Source: Pseudomonadales bacterium
Lineage (GTDB): Bacteria > Pseudomonadota > Gammaproteobacteria > Pseudomonadales > Pseudohongiellaceae
Reading direction: 5' to 3'
Length of the DNA: 41,287 bases
Assembly: GCA_022822865.1 (NCBI GenBank)
Contig: JAJDYJ010000064.1
Coordinates: 1 to 41,287 of the forward strand
The notes under the pieces were generated by a model, which saw only the letters and a program-made list of their open reading frames with translations, had not been told where the DNA came from and ran no database searches. Below, piece by piece: positions 1-10,010 of the stretch. The position numbers and the translations under genes are program-made. Position 1 is the first letter of the stretch. Each line of letters opens with the position of its first letter.

Positions 1-120
1 GGTGGGCGGTGTGCAGCGGGCGTGTGAGGCAGGGATGCCGAACGCGAAGCCTACAGGGATGTATTTACGGCGTCCGCTGCACACCGCCCACCCGGCAGCG
101 ACGGATCGAAGCCACAGTTC
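1..120 (+). repeat. Long-hairpin dispersed repeat, copy a (left end cut by window)
   Basis: Positions 1-19 are the exact reverse complement of 74-92. The sequence after 92 (CGGCAGCGAC) shows that the left arm continues beyond the window edge. The loop carries the family's core AGGGATGTATTTACGGCGTC, and the right flank is GGATCGAAGCCACAG. The element ends about 38 bp past the gyrB stop codon, so it lies in the 3' region of gyrB. The same loop and flank recur at six or more places in the window. Confidence 0.9.
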
Positions 121-157
121 TTAAAGGACACTGCGAGCCAAAATGAGAATTACAGGT

Positions 158-2638
<2,481 letters not shown>

Positions 2639-2653
2639 CTACTTCCAAGAAAA

Positions 2654-3739
2654 TCAAGCCGTTATTGTACCATGTTCCACGTGGAACAGGCTTTTCGAGC
2701 CGGCGTCCGGAAGGGAAGACTCCAATGCATCCACGGCTACGCAAGTAATGAACAATTGGGCGCCAAGCGAACACAGCAGATGGAAAACCTTCTCCCTGTT
2801 TTTCTCGTCCAGCTCCGCGGCAAGATCGTCTACCAGATAAATCGGCCGTTGTTCGCGTGTCTCAAAGAATAACTCGCCTTGCGCAATCTTCAGCGCGGAA
2901 ACAATCAGCTTTTGCTGCCCCCTCGACGAGACATCGATCGCCTTGTCGTTCCCGGCCTTCACCAGGATATCGGCGCGGTGCGGGCCATATCTTGTCACGC
3001 CATGGTTCCTGTCGGTTCCCCGGTTTTCGTAAAGCAGCCGTCCGAGTTCATGTTCCCGGTTCCAGCCGGCATTGAAATGGAGGCTGATCGAGCCGCCCAG
3101 CTCTTCGCTTAGCGTGGAGAGAGCCCTGCCAAACGCCTCTTGCAGCCGATGGAAGTATCTTTCTCGCGACGCGGTAATCTCGATGGCGCCGGAAACGAGC
3201 TCTTCCTCCCAGATGGCCAATTGTTCTTCATCGAGCCTCCCTGCCCGTTTCAGCAAGGCGTTTCTGTGCATGATCGATTTTCTGGTTCGCCGCCAGACCG
3301 GGAGGAACTGTTGTTCCACGTGGAACACACCCCAATCGAGAAATCTTCGCCTCAAGCGGGGCCCCTCGTTCAACAGGGAAAATGACGTGGCATCAAGCAA
3401 TTGAATCGGTATTTCCCGCGCAACACCCTCCCAGCTTCGCTGCGCCAGTCCATCGCACTTGAGCTGTTGATCTCCTTTGCGGGTCCGATGCAAACCGATT
3501 TTCGTTCCACCCACCAATTCCGCGAACAATACGGTCTGGTCATCGCCAATCCTGATCAGCGGCTTGACGCTGCTCGTCCGGAACGACCGGCCAAGGGCAA
3601 GATAATGAATGGCCTCAAGAAAACTGGTCTTGCCGGAAGCGTTGGGCCCGACAATCACATTCAATTCAGGATGAGGAGCAAGCGCACAACGCTCAATATT
3701 CCGAAACGAAGTAATTTCCAGCCTCGCCAACCCGCCCAT
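2654..3739 (-). CDS. recF: DNA replication and repair protein RecF
   Basis: SMC-like ATPase that helps load RecA at single-strand gaps (RecFOR pathway). The protein starts MGGLARLEITSFRNIE, as expected for RecF, with Walker A GPNASGKTSFLEAIHYL near residue 30. An SRGQQKLIVSALKIAQ signature and a Walker B region IYLVDDLAAELD follow near the C-terminus. At 361 aa it matches the family. An in-frame extension to 3808 would run into the hairpin repeat and is rejected. Both parS palindromes in the window lie inside this gene and in each case encode Phe-His-Val-Glu in frame. The gene lies between dnaN and gyrB, separated from dnaN by about 600 bp of repeats, which is unusual for an otherwise tight cluster. 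Confidence 0.96.
   Translation of the reverse strand: MGGLARLEITSFRNIERCALAPHPELNVIVGPNASGKTSFLEAIHYLALGRSFRTSSVKPLIRIGDDQTVLFAELVGGTKIGLHRTRKGDQQLKCDGLAQRSWEGVAREIPIQLLDATSFSLLNEGPRLRRRFLDWGVFHVEQQFLPVWRRTRKSIMHRNALLKRAGRLDEEQLAIWEEELVSGAIEITASRERYFHRLQEAFGRALSTLSEELGGSISLHFNAGWNREHELGRLLYENRGTDRNHGVTRYGPHRADILVKAGNDKAIDVSSRGQQKLIVSALKIAQGELFFETREQRPIYLVDDLAAELDEKNREKVFHLLCSLGAQLFITCVAVDALESSLPDAGSKSLFHVEHGTITA
2673..2688. promoter_or_regulatory. parS centromere site 1
   Basis: Perfect 16-bp palindrome TGTTCCACGTGGAACA, the chromosomal ParB-binding consensus of gammaproteobacteria such as Pseudomonas. It lies in the last codons of recF (encoding FHVE) and about 12 kb from parA-parB in this window. 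ParB would nucleate here and spread to organise and segregate the origin region. Confidence 0.93.
3312..3327. promoter_or_regulatory. parS centromere site 2
   Basis: Second exact copy of TGTTCCACGTGGAACA, in the middle of recF and again encoding FHVE in frame. It is 639 bp from the first site. Two identical 16-bp palindromes in one gene next to dnaN-dnaA are not expected by chance and mark this as the origin-proximal centromere. Confidence 0.93.
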
Positions 3740-3789
3740 CAGCTTCCGGTAATTCTCATTCTGGTCTTCTGTGACCCGTTGGAGTTTTT

Positions 3790-3926
3790 GGCTTCGATCC
3801 GTCGCCACCGGGCGGCAGGGGGTGCAGCGGACGCTGTAAATACGTCCCTGTAAGCTCCGGGCTCGGCATCCCTGCCTCGCACGCCCGCCGCACCCCCTGC
3901 CGCCCGGTGGCGACTCACATTGTAGG
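3790..3926 (-). repeat. Long-hairpin dispersed repeat, copy b
   Basis: Arms 3801-3830 and 3885-3914 are 30 bp each and complementary at 29 of 30 positions, with the one exception allowing a G-U pair. The element reads on the minus strand: flank CAATGTGAGTC on its left side, loop with GGGACGTATTTACAGCGTCC, and tail GGATCGAAGCC. It lies in the dnaN-recF spacer. Confidence 0.9.
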
Positions 3927-3959
3927 ATTGACTGAAACTATCAACCTCGAAGGGATGCA

Positions 3960-4076
3960 GAACTCTACATTGAGAACTGCTGGACATGGATTTCGAGGCT
4001 GGAGGTTGACGAAACCACGATAGTCGCGCCAGGGAGGGTGGGGTGAAATCAAGTGAAAAGCCCCTCTCGCCCCGGT
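3960..4076. repeat. Degenerate fragment of the second repeat type
   Basis: The stretch around 3980-4050 (CATGGATTTCGAGGCTGGAG, then TCGCGCCAGGGAGGG) is a diverged copy of 4190-4245 (CATGGATGTCGAGACTGGGG, then TTGCGCCAGGGATGG). No convincing gene is visible between 3927 and 4076; this fills the rest of the dnaN-recF spacer together with copies b and c. Confidence 0.5.
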
Positions 4077-4340
4077 TCCGCACGATGTGAGTCGCCTTCG
4101 GATGGGGGGCGGCGCGGCGGGCGTGCGAGGGTGAGGCCCGGTCGGCGCAGCCGACAAAAAGCAACGCTTTTTGAGGGCCGAACGGCTCGACATGGATGTC
4201 GAGACTGGGGGTTAGCGAAGCTACAGAAGTTGCGCCAGGGATGGCGTGTAAAGCGTTGATCGAGGCAGTCTGAGGGATGTATTTACAGCGTCCGCCGCAC
4301 CCCCTGCCATCCAAAGGCGACGGATCGAAGCCACAACCCC
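4077..4340 (+). repeat. Composite long-hairpin repeat, copy c
   Basis: The outer arms near 4090-4120 and 4292-4321 are imperfectly complementary, and the flanks are those of the family (GCACGATGTGAGTCGCC and GGCGACGGATCGAAGCCACA). The loop is longer than in other copies. It contains a block also found at 39650-39740, with three nested small hairpins: GTCGGCGCAGCCGAC, AAAAGCAACGCTTTT and CTCGACATGGATGTCGAG. The normal loop end AGGGATGTATTTACAGCGTC follows at about 4273. It looks like one module inserted into, or swapped with, the loop of another. Confidence 0.8.
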
Positions 4341-4355
4341 CAACGGCTGAAATCA

Positions 4356-5459
4356 CTACAACCGAGAAGGGCTGACGACGAAAGAAGCGCCATAGTTTTC
4401 AACGGGTTCGAGCAGGACGGCGCTGTTTGCGTCCGTTAGCTCAATGCGCACCTTGTCGGTTGTGATGGCGGAGAATACGTCGATCAGGTAGCTGATGTTG
4501 AATCCGATTTCGATCGGGTCTCCCTCGTAATCGACCGAAACCGACTCTTCGGCAACTTCCTGATCCGGATTCCTGGCCACGACCTTGAACTCGCCGGATC
4601 CGAGATTGAAACTTGCGATCTGGTACTTTTCGCTGAACAGGATCGAGGCGCGCTGACAGGCCTGGCGCAGGGCCTCCCGGTTTCCGACGAGCGATTTCGA
4701 ACCATCCCGCGGAATGACTCTTTCGTAATCGGCGTATCGGCTGTTGACGAGCTTTGAAACCAGGGTGCAGCTACTCATTTGCGCGCGAATATGGCTGGCT
4801 CCCCCGGTAATCGTTACGAGTTCCCCGGGATCCTGCAGCAAGCGAGCCAGCTCGATCGCGCTTCGCCTGGGCAGGATCAGCCGCTGCTTTTCCTTTGCGT
4901 TGTTTTCCACCTGCACCGTATGCAAGGCGAGCCGGTGCCCGTCCGTCGCCACCGCGCGCAGGCTTCCCGAGTCGACTTCTATCAGCATGCCGTTGAGATA
5001 CGGCCGGAAATCCTTTTGCGCCATCGCGAAACTCGTGCTCGCCAGCAACTCGGAAAGTTGCTCCTGGGTCAAGGTAAGCGCGACCGTGTCGATTTCGTTT
5101 TCCGATTTCGGGAAATCTTCCGCCGGCAATGTCGCCAGCGAGAAATTGCTGCGGCCGGAGTTGACGCGCAACTGGGAGTCGAGAAGAGAAAACTGGATTT
5201 CCGAGTCCTCCGGCAGCGAACGGCAGATATCGAACAACTTGCGCGCCGAAGCCGTAATACGGCCCTCGGCCTGGACGTCGGTCACTTCCACCTCCGCCGA
5301 CAGTTCGAGTTCCTGATTGCTGCTGGTGAGCGAAAGCCGATTGCCCTGGATTTCGAGCAGGAGATTGGACAACACCGGCAAGGTGCTGCGCCTTTCAACC
5401 ACCCCGCTCACGAGCTGCATTGGCCTGAGCAACGCATCCCGCGCGATCTTGAATTGCAT
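4356..5459 (-). CDS. dnaN: DNA polymerase III beta subunit (sliding clamp)
   Basis: Ring-shaped processivity clamp that tethers DNA polymerase III to DNA. The 367-aa protein equals the E. coli length. It starts MQFKIARDALLRPMQLVSG, has TLPVLSNLLLEI near residue 27, and ends VVSPSRL, the position of the conserved clamp terminus (VMPMRL in E. coli). Three repeated clamp domains are implied by length. It is 61 bp downstream of dnaA, so the two are probably co-transcribed. The stop codon abuts a composite repeat on its 3' side. Confidence 0.97.
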   Translation of the reverse strand: MQFKIARDALLRPMQLVSGVVERRSTLPVLSNLLLEIQGNRLSLTSSNQELELSAEVEVTDVQAEGRITASARKLFDICRSLPEDSEIQFSLLDSQLRVNSGRSNFSLATLPAEDFPKSENEIDTVALTLTQEQLSELLASTSFAMAQKDFRPYLNGMLIEVDSGSLRAVATDGHRLALHTVQVENNAKEKQRLILPRRSAIELARLLQDPGELVTITGGASHIRAQMSSCTLVSKLVNSRYADYERVIPRDGSKSLVGNREALRQACQRASILFSEKYQIASFNLGSGEFKVVARNPDQEVAEESVSVDYEGDPIEIGFNISYLIDVFSAITTDKVRIELTDANSAVLLEPVENYGASFVVSPSRL

Positions 5460-5520
5460 AATGTGTTTTCCCTGTGTTCGTGTCTGTCGGGCGGCGAGGC
5501 CGGCAAATTCCGAAATGCGA

Positions 5521-6990
5521 TCAGTTCGTCAAAATCCGCATCAGATTGTTGAAATCATCGTCCAGCGTTTTCGAGTTGCGGCGCAATTGCGTGACCTGCC
5601 GGCAGGCGTGAAGCACCGTCGTATGATCCCTGCCGCCGAAAGCTTCGCCGATTTCCGGCAGACTATGACTCGTAAGCTCCCGGGTCAAGCTCATCGCCAA
5701 CTGCCGCGGGCGCGTGACCGAACGATTTCTCCGCTTGGAAAGCATATCGCGCATGTTGATCTTGTAATACTGGGCCACCGTGCGCTGGATATTGTCGATG
5801 CTGATCAGTTTGTCCTGCTGGGCGAACAAGTCCCACAAGGCTTCTTTCACCAGGGCGATATCGACTTCCCGGCCCTTGAATTGGGCGCAGGCCTTCACCT
5901 TCTTGATCGCGCCTTCGAGTTCCCGGCCGCTGGAGCAGACCTTGTGCGCGATAAACTCGGCGGCGTCATCGGGAAGCTCAATGCCGATCTGGCCCGCCTT
6001 GCTCATGAGAATCGCTACCCTGGTTTCGAGATCCGGGGGTTCGACCGCCACCGACAAGCCCCACCCGAATCGTGATTTCAGCCTGGGCTCGATGCCGTCG
6101 ATCGCCTTGTAATAGCGGTCGCAGGTAAGGACGACCTGTTGACCGCCATGGAGTAGATTATTGAAGGTATGGAAAAACTCTTCCTGCGAACGTTCCTTTT
6201 TCGCCAGAAAATGGACATCGTCCAGCAACAGGGCGTCCACCGACCGGTAGTAGCGCTTGAACTCGTCCATGGCATTGAAGCGCAATGCCTGAATCATGGT
6301 GTTGACGAAACTCTCGCAATCGACGAATTTCACCGTGGCGCCAGGATTCCGCTCCAGCATGAGATTGCCGATCGCATGCATGAGGTGCGTCTTGCCGAGC
6401 CCGACGCCACCGTAGATGAAAAGCGGATTGTATGCGCGCCCCGGATTCTCCGCCACCTGCATCGCGGCCGCCTGGGCAAGCTGATTGGAGCGTCCGACCA
6501 CGAAATTCGTGAAACAGCAGGATCTGTTGACTTCACCGTCGGCGCGCAGCCGCCCGGCGATTCCCCCATCTCCGTTCGCCTGGGATTTCGGCCCGGAATG
6601 CAAACCGTTTCCCGATCGCGGCCAGGACGCCTCGCCGTTAGCGCGCCTGACGTTCGATTCGCCGTTCGCGCCCGCTTCTCCCACGGGTTTCGTGACATTC
6701 GACGGCGGCGCCATTTCCAGCGCCACGTCTTCGAGCTCGGGTTCGATCTCCAGCATCAGTTCCCGGATTCGCACCAGAAACTTGGCGCTCACCCAATCGA
6801 GAATGAACCGATTGGGCGCCTTCACCCAGAGAAGTTTGCCGTCAGCTTCGAGTTCGGCGCTGAGTGGCCGGATCCAGGTATTGAACTGTCCCTGTGAGAT
6901 CTCACCTTGAAGCGCCTGGACGCACTTCTGCCAATTGGTCGCTGTCACTTGCTTCGCTCTACCTTGAGTATGTGTCAATCTTTTGACCAT
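5521..6990 (-). CDS. dnaA: Chromosomal replication initiator protein DnaA
   Basis: AAA+ initiator that binds DnaA boxes and opens oriC. Domain I is visible at the N-terminus (WQKCVQALQGEISQGQFNTWIRPL). A low-complexity linker rich in Gly, Asn and Arg spans about 95-150. The AAA+ domain has Walker A YGGVGLGKTHLMHAIG and Walker B DALLLDDVHFLAKK. Domain IV ends with the DNA-binding signature GRDHTTVLHACRQV. The length of 489 aa is normal for a version with a long linker. The ATG at 6990 lacks a clear ribosome site, and an in-frame GTG fourteen codons later is an alternative start. It is divergent from rpmH across a 474-bp spacer. Confidence 0.97.
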   Translation of the reverse strand: MVKRLTHTQGRAKQVTATNWQKCVQALQGEISQGQFNTWIRPLSAELEADGKLLWVKAPNRFILDWVSAKFLVRIRELMLEIEPELEDVALEMAPPSNVTKPVGEAGANGESNVRRANGEASWPRSGNGLHSGPKSQANGDGGIAGRLRADGEVNRSCCFTNFVVGRSNQLAQAAAMQVAENPGRAYNPLFIYGGVGLGKTHLMHAIGNLMLERNPGATVKFVDCESFVNTMIQALRFNAMDEFKRYYRSVDALLLDDVHFLAKKERSQEEFFHTFNNLLHGGQQVVLTCDRYYKAIDGIEPRLKSRFGWGLSVAVEPPDLETRVAILMSKAGQIGIELPDDAAEFIAHKVCSSGRELEGAIKKVKACAQFKGREVDIALVKEALWDLFAQQDKLISIDNIQRTVAQYYKINMRDMLSKRRNRSVTRPRQLAMSLTRELTSHSLPEIGEAFGGRDHTTVLHACRQVTQLRRNSKTLDDDFNNLMRILTN

Positions 6991-7161
6991 TCTAGCGACA
7001 TTCCCAAGGCCATTCCAAATAAGGCAATTCCCCTCGCCCGGCGCCCGCCCCGCGAAAATTATCCGATGTTTTCATGGCCTTACCGACGCATCGTCACAGT
7101 CTCCAAAAAGAAAGCCCCGTAAAAAAATTTTCCCACGTTCCCAGCCACCCCCTGCATATCC

Positions 7162-7170
7162 TGTGGATAA
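7162..7170 (-). promoter_or_regulatory. DnaA box
   Basis: TGTGGATAA is the exact complement of the consensus TTATCCACA. It lies 172 bp upstream of the dnaA start, where it could serve both origin function and dnaA autoregulation. Confidence 0.7.
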
Positions 7171-7205
7171 CTTGTTGCCGGCAAAATGGCCTCCGCATGG
7201 CGTAA

Positions 7206-7346
7206 GGGTCCGCGGGCGGGGAGTACCTTTTCGCGTCGTGGAGTCGGAGCGATACATGGACGTGTAAAGCGACGCCGACCCGATCCGAGTCGAGACACGA
7301 TGTCTCGGCGAGGTTTAGCGAAAAGGTACTCCCCGCCCGCGGACCC
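7206..7346. repeat. Long-hairpin repeat with variant arms, copy d
   Basis: Perfect 29-bp inverted repeat: 7206-7234 pairs with 7318-7346 without mismatch. The loop contains ATGGACGTGTAAAGCGACG and GATGTCTCGG...TTTAGCGAA. These are related to two blocks in the composite copy at 4077-4340 but are arranged in the opposite order. The tail GATCGAGGCCAC resembles the family tail GATCGAAGCCAC. The arm sequence itself is unlike the other copies. Confidence 0.85.
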
Positions 7347-7381
7347 GATCGAGGCCACTATTGGATTCCCACAAGTGAGTT

Positions 7382-7410
7382 TTGCAACAGGAGCGCAAAA
7401 CCACTAGAAT
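7382..7410 (+). promoter_or_regulatory. Sigma70 promoter of rpmH-rnpA
   Basis: TTGCAA at 7382-7387 and TAGAAT at 7405-7410 are separated by 17 bp, a near-consensus arrangement located 55 bp before the rpmH start. It directs transcription rightward into rpmH, rnpA, yidD and yidC. Confidence 0.7.
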
Positions 7411-7464
7411 CCGTGCCCCAGGATTCAGGCGCCGGAGGCCTGTAACAGCGAATCGGAACGAGTC

Positions 7465-7599
7465 ATGAAGAGAACCTTTCAGCCCAGCAGGATCAAGCGC
7501 GCCAGGAATCATGGTTTCAGGGCCCGCATGGCGACGCGCGGCGGGCGCAAGGTGCTGGCCCGGCGACGCGCGAAAGGCCGTCAACGTCTTTCGGCTTGA
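7465..7599 (+). CDS. rpmH: 50S ribosomal protein L34
   Basis: A 44-residue, strongly basic protein beginning [20 protein letters not shown] and continuing with [14 protein letters not shown], the universal L34 pattern. It is a component of the large ribosomal subunit. Its stop codon TGA (7597-7599) overlaps the proposed TTG start of rnpA, which suggests translational coupling. Placement next to dnaA and before rnpA is the classical order. Confidence 0.96.
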   Translation: MKRTFQPSRIKRARNHGFRARMATRGGRKVLARRRAKGRQRLSA

Positions 7600-8048
7600 A
7601 TAGCTGCATAACCGCCGGCGCTGCGACAACTGGCGGCGACCTCACCCGGTTTCCCCGAACGTCGCGCCTGCTCCAGGCGAAAGACTACCGGGCCGTGTTT
7701 TCCAATGCCCGATACAAGGTTTCCTGCCGGTTCTTTCTCGTGCTTGCAATACCCGGCGACGGCGCAGCCAGACTTGGCCTGGTGGTTTCGCGGAAGAACG
7801 TTCCCGGCGCGGTGCAACGCAACCGGTTGAAACGGCTGATTCGGGAGAATTTTCGCAGACGTCAATCGCAACTTTGCGGCGCGAATCTGGTTGTGCTGGC
7901 GAGAAAGGACGCCCACAGGCATCCGAACCCGGCGCTGAACCGGAAACTGGACGGGTTGCTGGACGATCTGCTCGGAAAAATGCGTAGCGCCGGCGCCGCG
8001 GAACCCGGGACCGCAAATCCGGATACAGCCAGGCGGGAATCGCCCTGA
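7596..8048 (+). CDS. rnpA: Ribonuclease P protein component
   Basis: Protein subunit of RNase P, which removes 5' leaders from pre-tRNAs together with the M1 RNA. The family core begins [17 protein letters not shown], followed by the RNA-binding signature [16 protein letters not shown]. The C-terminal tail is about 20 residues longer than in E. coli and low in complexity. No ATG is available upstream of the conserved core. The TTG at 7596, overlapping the rpmH stop as TTGA, is the only reasonable start and gives 150 aa. It ends 2 bp before yidD. Confidence 0.92.
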   Translation: MNSCITAGAATTGGDLTRFPRTSRLLQAKDYRAVFSNARYKVSCRFFLVLAIPGDGAARLGLVVSRKNVPGAVQRNRLKRLIRENFRRRQSQLCGANLVVLARKDAHRHPNPALNRKLDGLLDDLLGKMRSAGAAEPGTANPDTARRESP

Positions 8049-8050
8049 TC

Positions 8051-8293
8051 ATGGTCAAGTACGTACTAGTCAAGCTGATCGGCTTCTACCAGCTATTCCT
8101 CAGCCGGCTGCTCTTCACGCAATGCCGCTTCTATCCCAGTTGCTCGCAATACACGCGGGAAGCCGTTGAAATTCACGGACCGGCCAAGGGGCTTTGGCTT
8201 GGCGCGCGGAGAATCTGCCGCTGCCACCCATGGCATGAAGGCGGATGCGACCCGGTGCCGGGTTCGGAACTCGCGCGGTGCAAGGCGGACTGA
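8051..8293 (+). CDS. yidD: Membrane protein insertion efficiency factor YidD
   Basis: Small (80 aa) membrane-associated protein that aids YidC-dependent insertion. The signature is clear: an N-terminal amphipathic or hydrophobic segment ([17 protein letters not shown]), then [10 protein letters not shown] and the C-terminal [17 protein letters not shown]. It lies 2 bp after rnpA and 1 bp before yidC, so the three are one operon. Confidence 0.95.
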   Translation: MVKYVLVKLIGFYQLFLSRLLFTQCRFYPSCSQYTREAVEIHGPAKGLWLGARRICRCHPWHEGGCDPVPGSELARCKAD

Positions 8294-8294
8294 C

Positions 8295-9977
8295 ATGAAA
8301 TTGACGCGCTTCTTCCTTTATTTGTCGCTGGCGGTGATCACCTACCTGATGCTGCTGGCCTGGCAGGAAGACTACCCTCCGGTTGTCGATGACGGCTCGG
8401 ATTCGGCTCCGGCAGCCCGGTATGAATTGCCCGATCCCGCCGTCGCCGTCGAGGCGCCGGATCTGCCGCTGGAAGTTCCCGGCGAGTCTCTCTCCACGGC
8501 GGGCGAGGAAGGCCTGACGCCCGATACGGCGCCGGCCCGCACCGGCCTGATCGATGTGACCACGGATACCCTGCATTTGCAGATCGATCCGGCGGGCGGG
8601 GATATCGTGTATCTCGCCTTGCCCCAGTATCTGCGAGAACTCGACGTGCCGGACGAACCCTTCGTATTGCTCGAATCGCGGCCGGGACGGGAATTCGTCT
8701 CGACCAGCGGGCTGGTCGGACCCGACGGGATCGACCAGGACGGTCGTGCCCGCTATCGCGCGGCCGATGGCGAATATTCGTTGGCCGATGGCGCCGACAC
8801 GCTGGAAGTCGACCTGCTGTTGACCACCGAAGACGGCGTGGACATCACCAAGCGCTTCACATTCACTCGCGACAGCTATCTGGTCGACGTTTCCTTTCTG
8901 GTTACGAACCGGTCCGATCGAATCTGGCAGGCGAATCCGTTCGGCCAGATTCGCCGGCACGATTTTTCCGACCCGAGCAGCGGCAGCCGATTTACCCGTA
9001 CGTATCTCGGCTACGTCATCACCAGCGCGGAAGACCCCTACCAGGAAATCGATTTCGACGATATCGCCGACGCTCCCGTCTCACTCGAAGAGTCCGGCGG
9101 CTGGGTCGGCCTGAGCCAGCATTATTTCCTTTCCGCCTGGGTGCCCGATACCGCTTCGGTCAATCGCTACACCTTGCGCAGGAGCAACAACGGCCAGTTC
9201 ATCGGCGAATTTACCGGTTCGGCGCTGCAGGTGGCTCCCGGGTCTTCCGGCTCGGCAAGCATGCGCTTCTACGCCGGCCCCAAGGACCAGTATTCGCTCG
9301 CGGAAATCTCTCCCGATCTCGATCTGACCGTCGATTACAGCTTTCTCTGGTTCCTGGCGGCGCCGATCTACTGGCTGCTGACGAACATCAATGCCTTTGC
9401 CGGCAATTACGGCGTGTCCATTATTCTCCTGACGCTGGTCGTCAAGCTGGTTTTCTACAAACTGTCGGAAACCCAATATCGCTCCATGGCGGGAATGCGC
9501 AGGCTGATGCCGAAAATCCAGCAAATCAAGGAGCGTTACGGCGACGACCGCATGAAACTGCAACAGGCCACGATGGACCTGTACAAGAAGGAAAAGATCA
9601 ATCCATTCGGCGGCTGCCTGCCGCTGCTGGTGCAGATGCCCGTTTTCATCGCCCTGTACTGGGTGCTGATGCAAAGCGTCGAACTGCGGCATGCCCCGTT
9701 CTTTCTCTGGCTCAACGACCTGTCGGTGCGCGACCCGTTTTTCGTGCTGCCGCTGCTCATGGGCGCCACGATGTTTCTGCAGATGCGCATGAGTCCCGCG
9801 CCGGCGGACCCCATGCAGGCCCAGATCATGAAATTCATGCCCATCATGATGACCGTGCTCTTCCTCTGGTTCCCCTCCGGGCTGGTGCTTTACTGGCTGA
9901 CCAACGGTCTCTTGAGCATCCTGCAACAGTGGTATATCACCCGCAAGATAGACGCCGAATACGCGGCGTCGCGCTGA
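8295..9977 (+). CDS. yidC: Membrane protein insertase YidC
   Basis: Inner-membrane insertase acting alone or with SecYEG. The 560-aa protein starts MKLTRFFLYLSLAVITYLMLLAW, the N-terminal anchor. A periplasmic beta domain of roughly 300 residues follows, then the conserved C-terminal membrane core. Landmarks include LMPKIQQIKERYGDDRMK, INPFGGCLPLLVQMPVFIALYW and FPSGLVLYWLTNGLLSILQQ. The ATG at 8295 has AAGGCGG eight bases upstream and directly follows the yidD stop; longer in-frame starts would overlap yidD and are not supported. Confidence 0.96.
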   Translation: MKLTRFFLYLSLAVITYLMLLAWQEDYPPVVDDGSDSAPAARYELPDPAVAVEAPDLPLEVPGESLSTAGEEGLTPDTAPARTGLIDVTTDTLHLQIDPAGGDIVYLALPQYLRELDVPDEPFVLLESRPGREFVSTSGLVGPDGIDQDGRARYRAADGEYSLADGADTLEVDLLLTTEDGVDITKRFTFTRDSYLVDVSFLVTNRSDRIWQANPFGQIRRHDFSDPSSGSRFTRTYLGYVITSAEDPYQEIDFDDIADAPVSLEESGGWVGLSQHYFLSAWVPDTASVNRYTLRRSNNGQFIGEFTGSALQVAPGSSGSASMRFYAGPKDQYSLAEISPDLDLTVDYSFLWFLAAPIYWLLTNINAFAGNYGVSIILLTLVVKLVFYKLSETQYRSMAGMRRLMPKIQQIKERYGDDRMKLQQATMDLYKKEKINPFGGCLPLLVQMPVFIALYWVLMQSVELRHAPFFLWLNDLSVRDPFFVLPLLMGATMFLQMRMSPAPADPMQAQIMKFMPIMMTVLFLWFPSGLVLYWLTNGLLSILQQWYITRKIDAEYAASR

Positions 9978-10010
9978 TCCGGCGCCCTAGGAGCCTGCGG
10001 TCGGACCAAC

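Larger units (their letters stand above)
6991..7464. other. dnaA-rpmH spacer, candidate oriC
   Basis: In Pseudomonas-type chromosomes the origin lies between dnaA and rpmH. This 474-bp spacer contains one perfect DnaA box (TGTGGATAA, 7162-7170), weaker near matches such as TTATCCGAT at 7060, and a short A/T run around 7117-7131. A 141-bp hairpin element (7206-7346) and the rpmH promoter fill the right half. Only one consensus box is seen, so assignment rests mostly on gene context. Confidence 0.5.

Noticed and set aside
3740..4356. Long minus-strand open frame across the dnaN-recF spacer, and similar frames at 11491-11805 and 41113-41274
   Set aside because: They are translations of the hairpin repeats (rich in Ala, Pro, Arg, and repeated between copies), without ribosome sites or homologous-looking domains.
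5460..5520. Terminator or origin in the dnaA-dnaN gap
   Set aside because: Only 61 bp, with no hairpin plus T run and no DnaA box.
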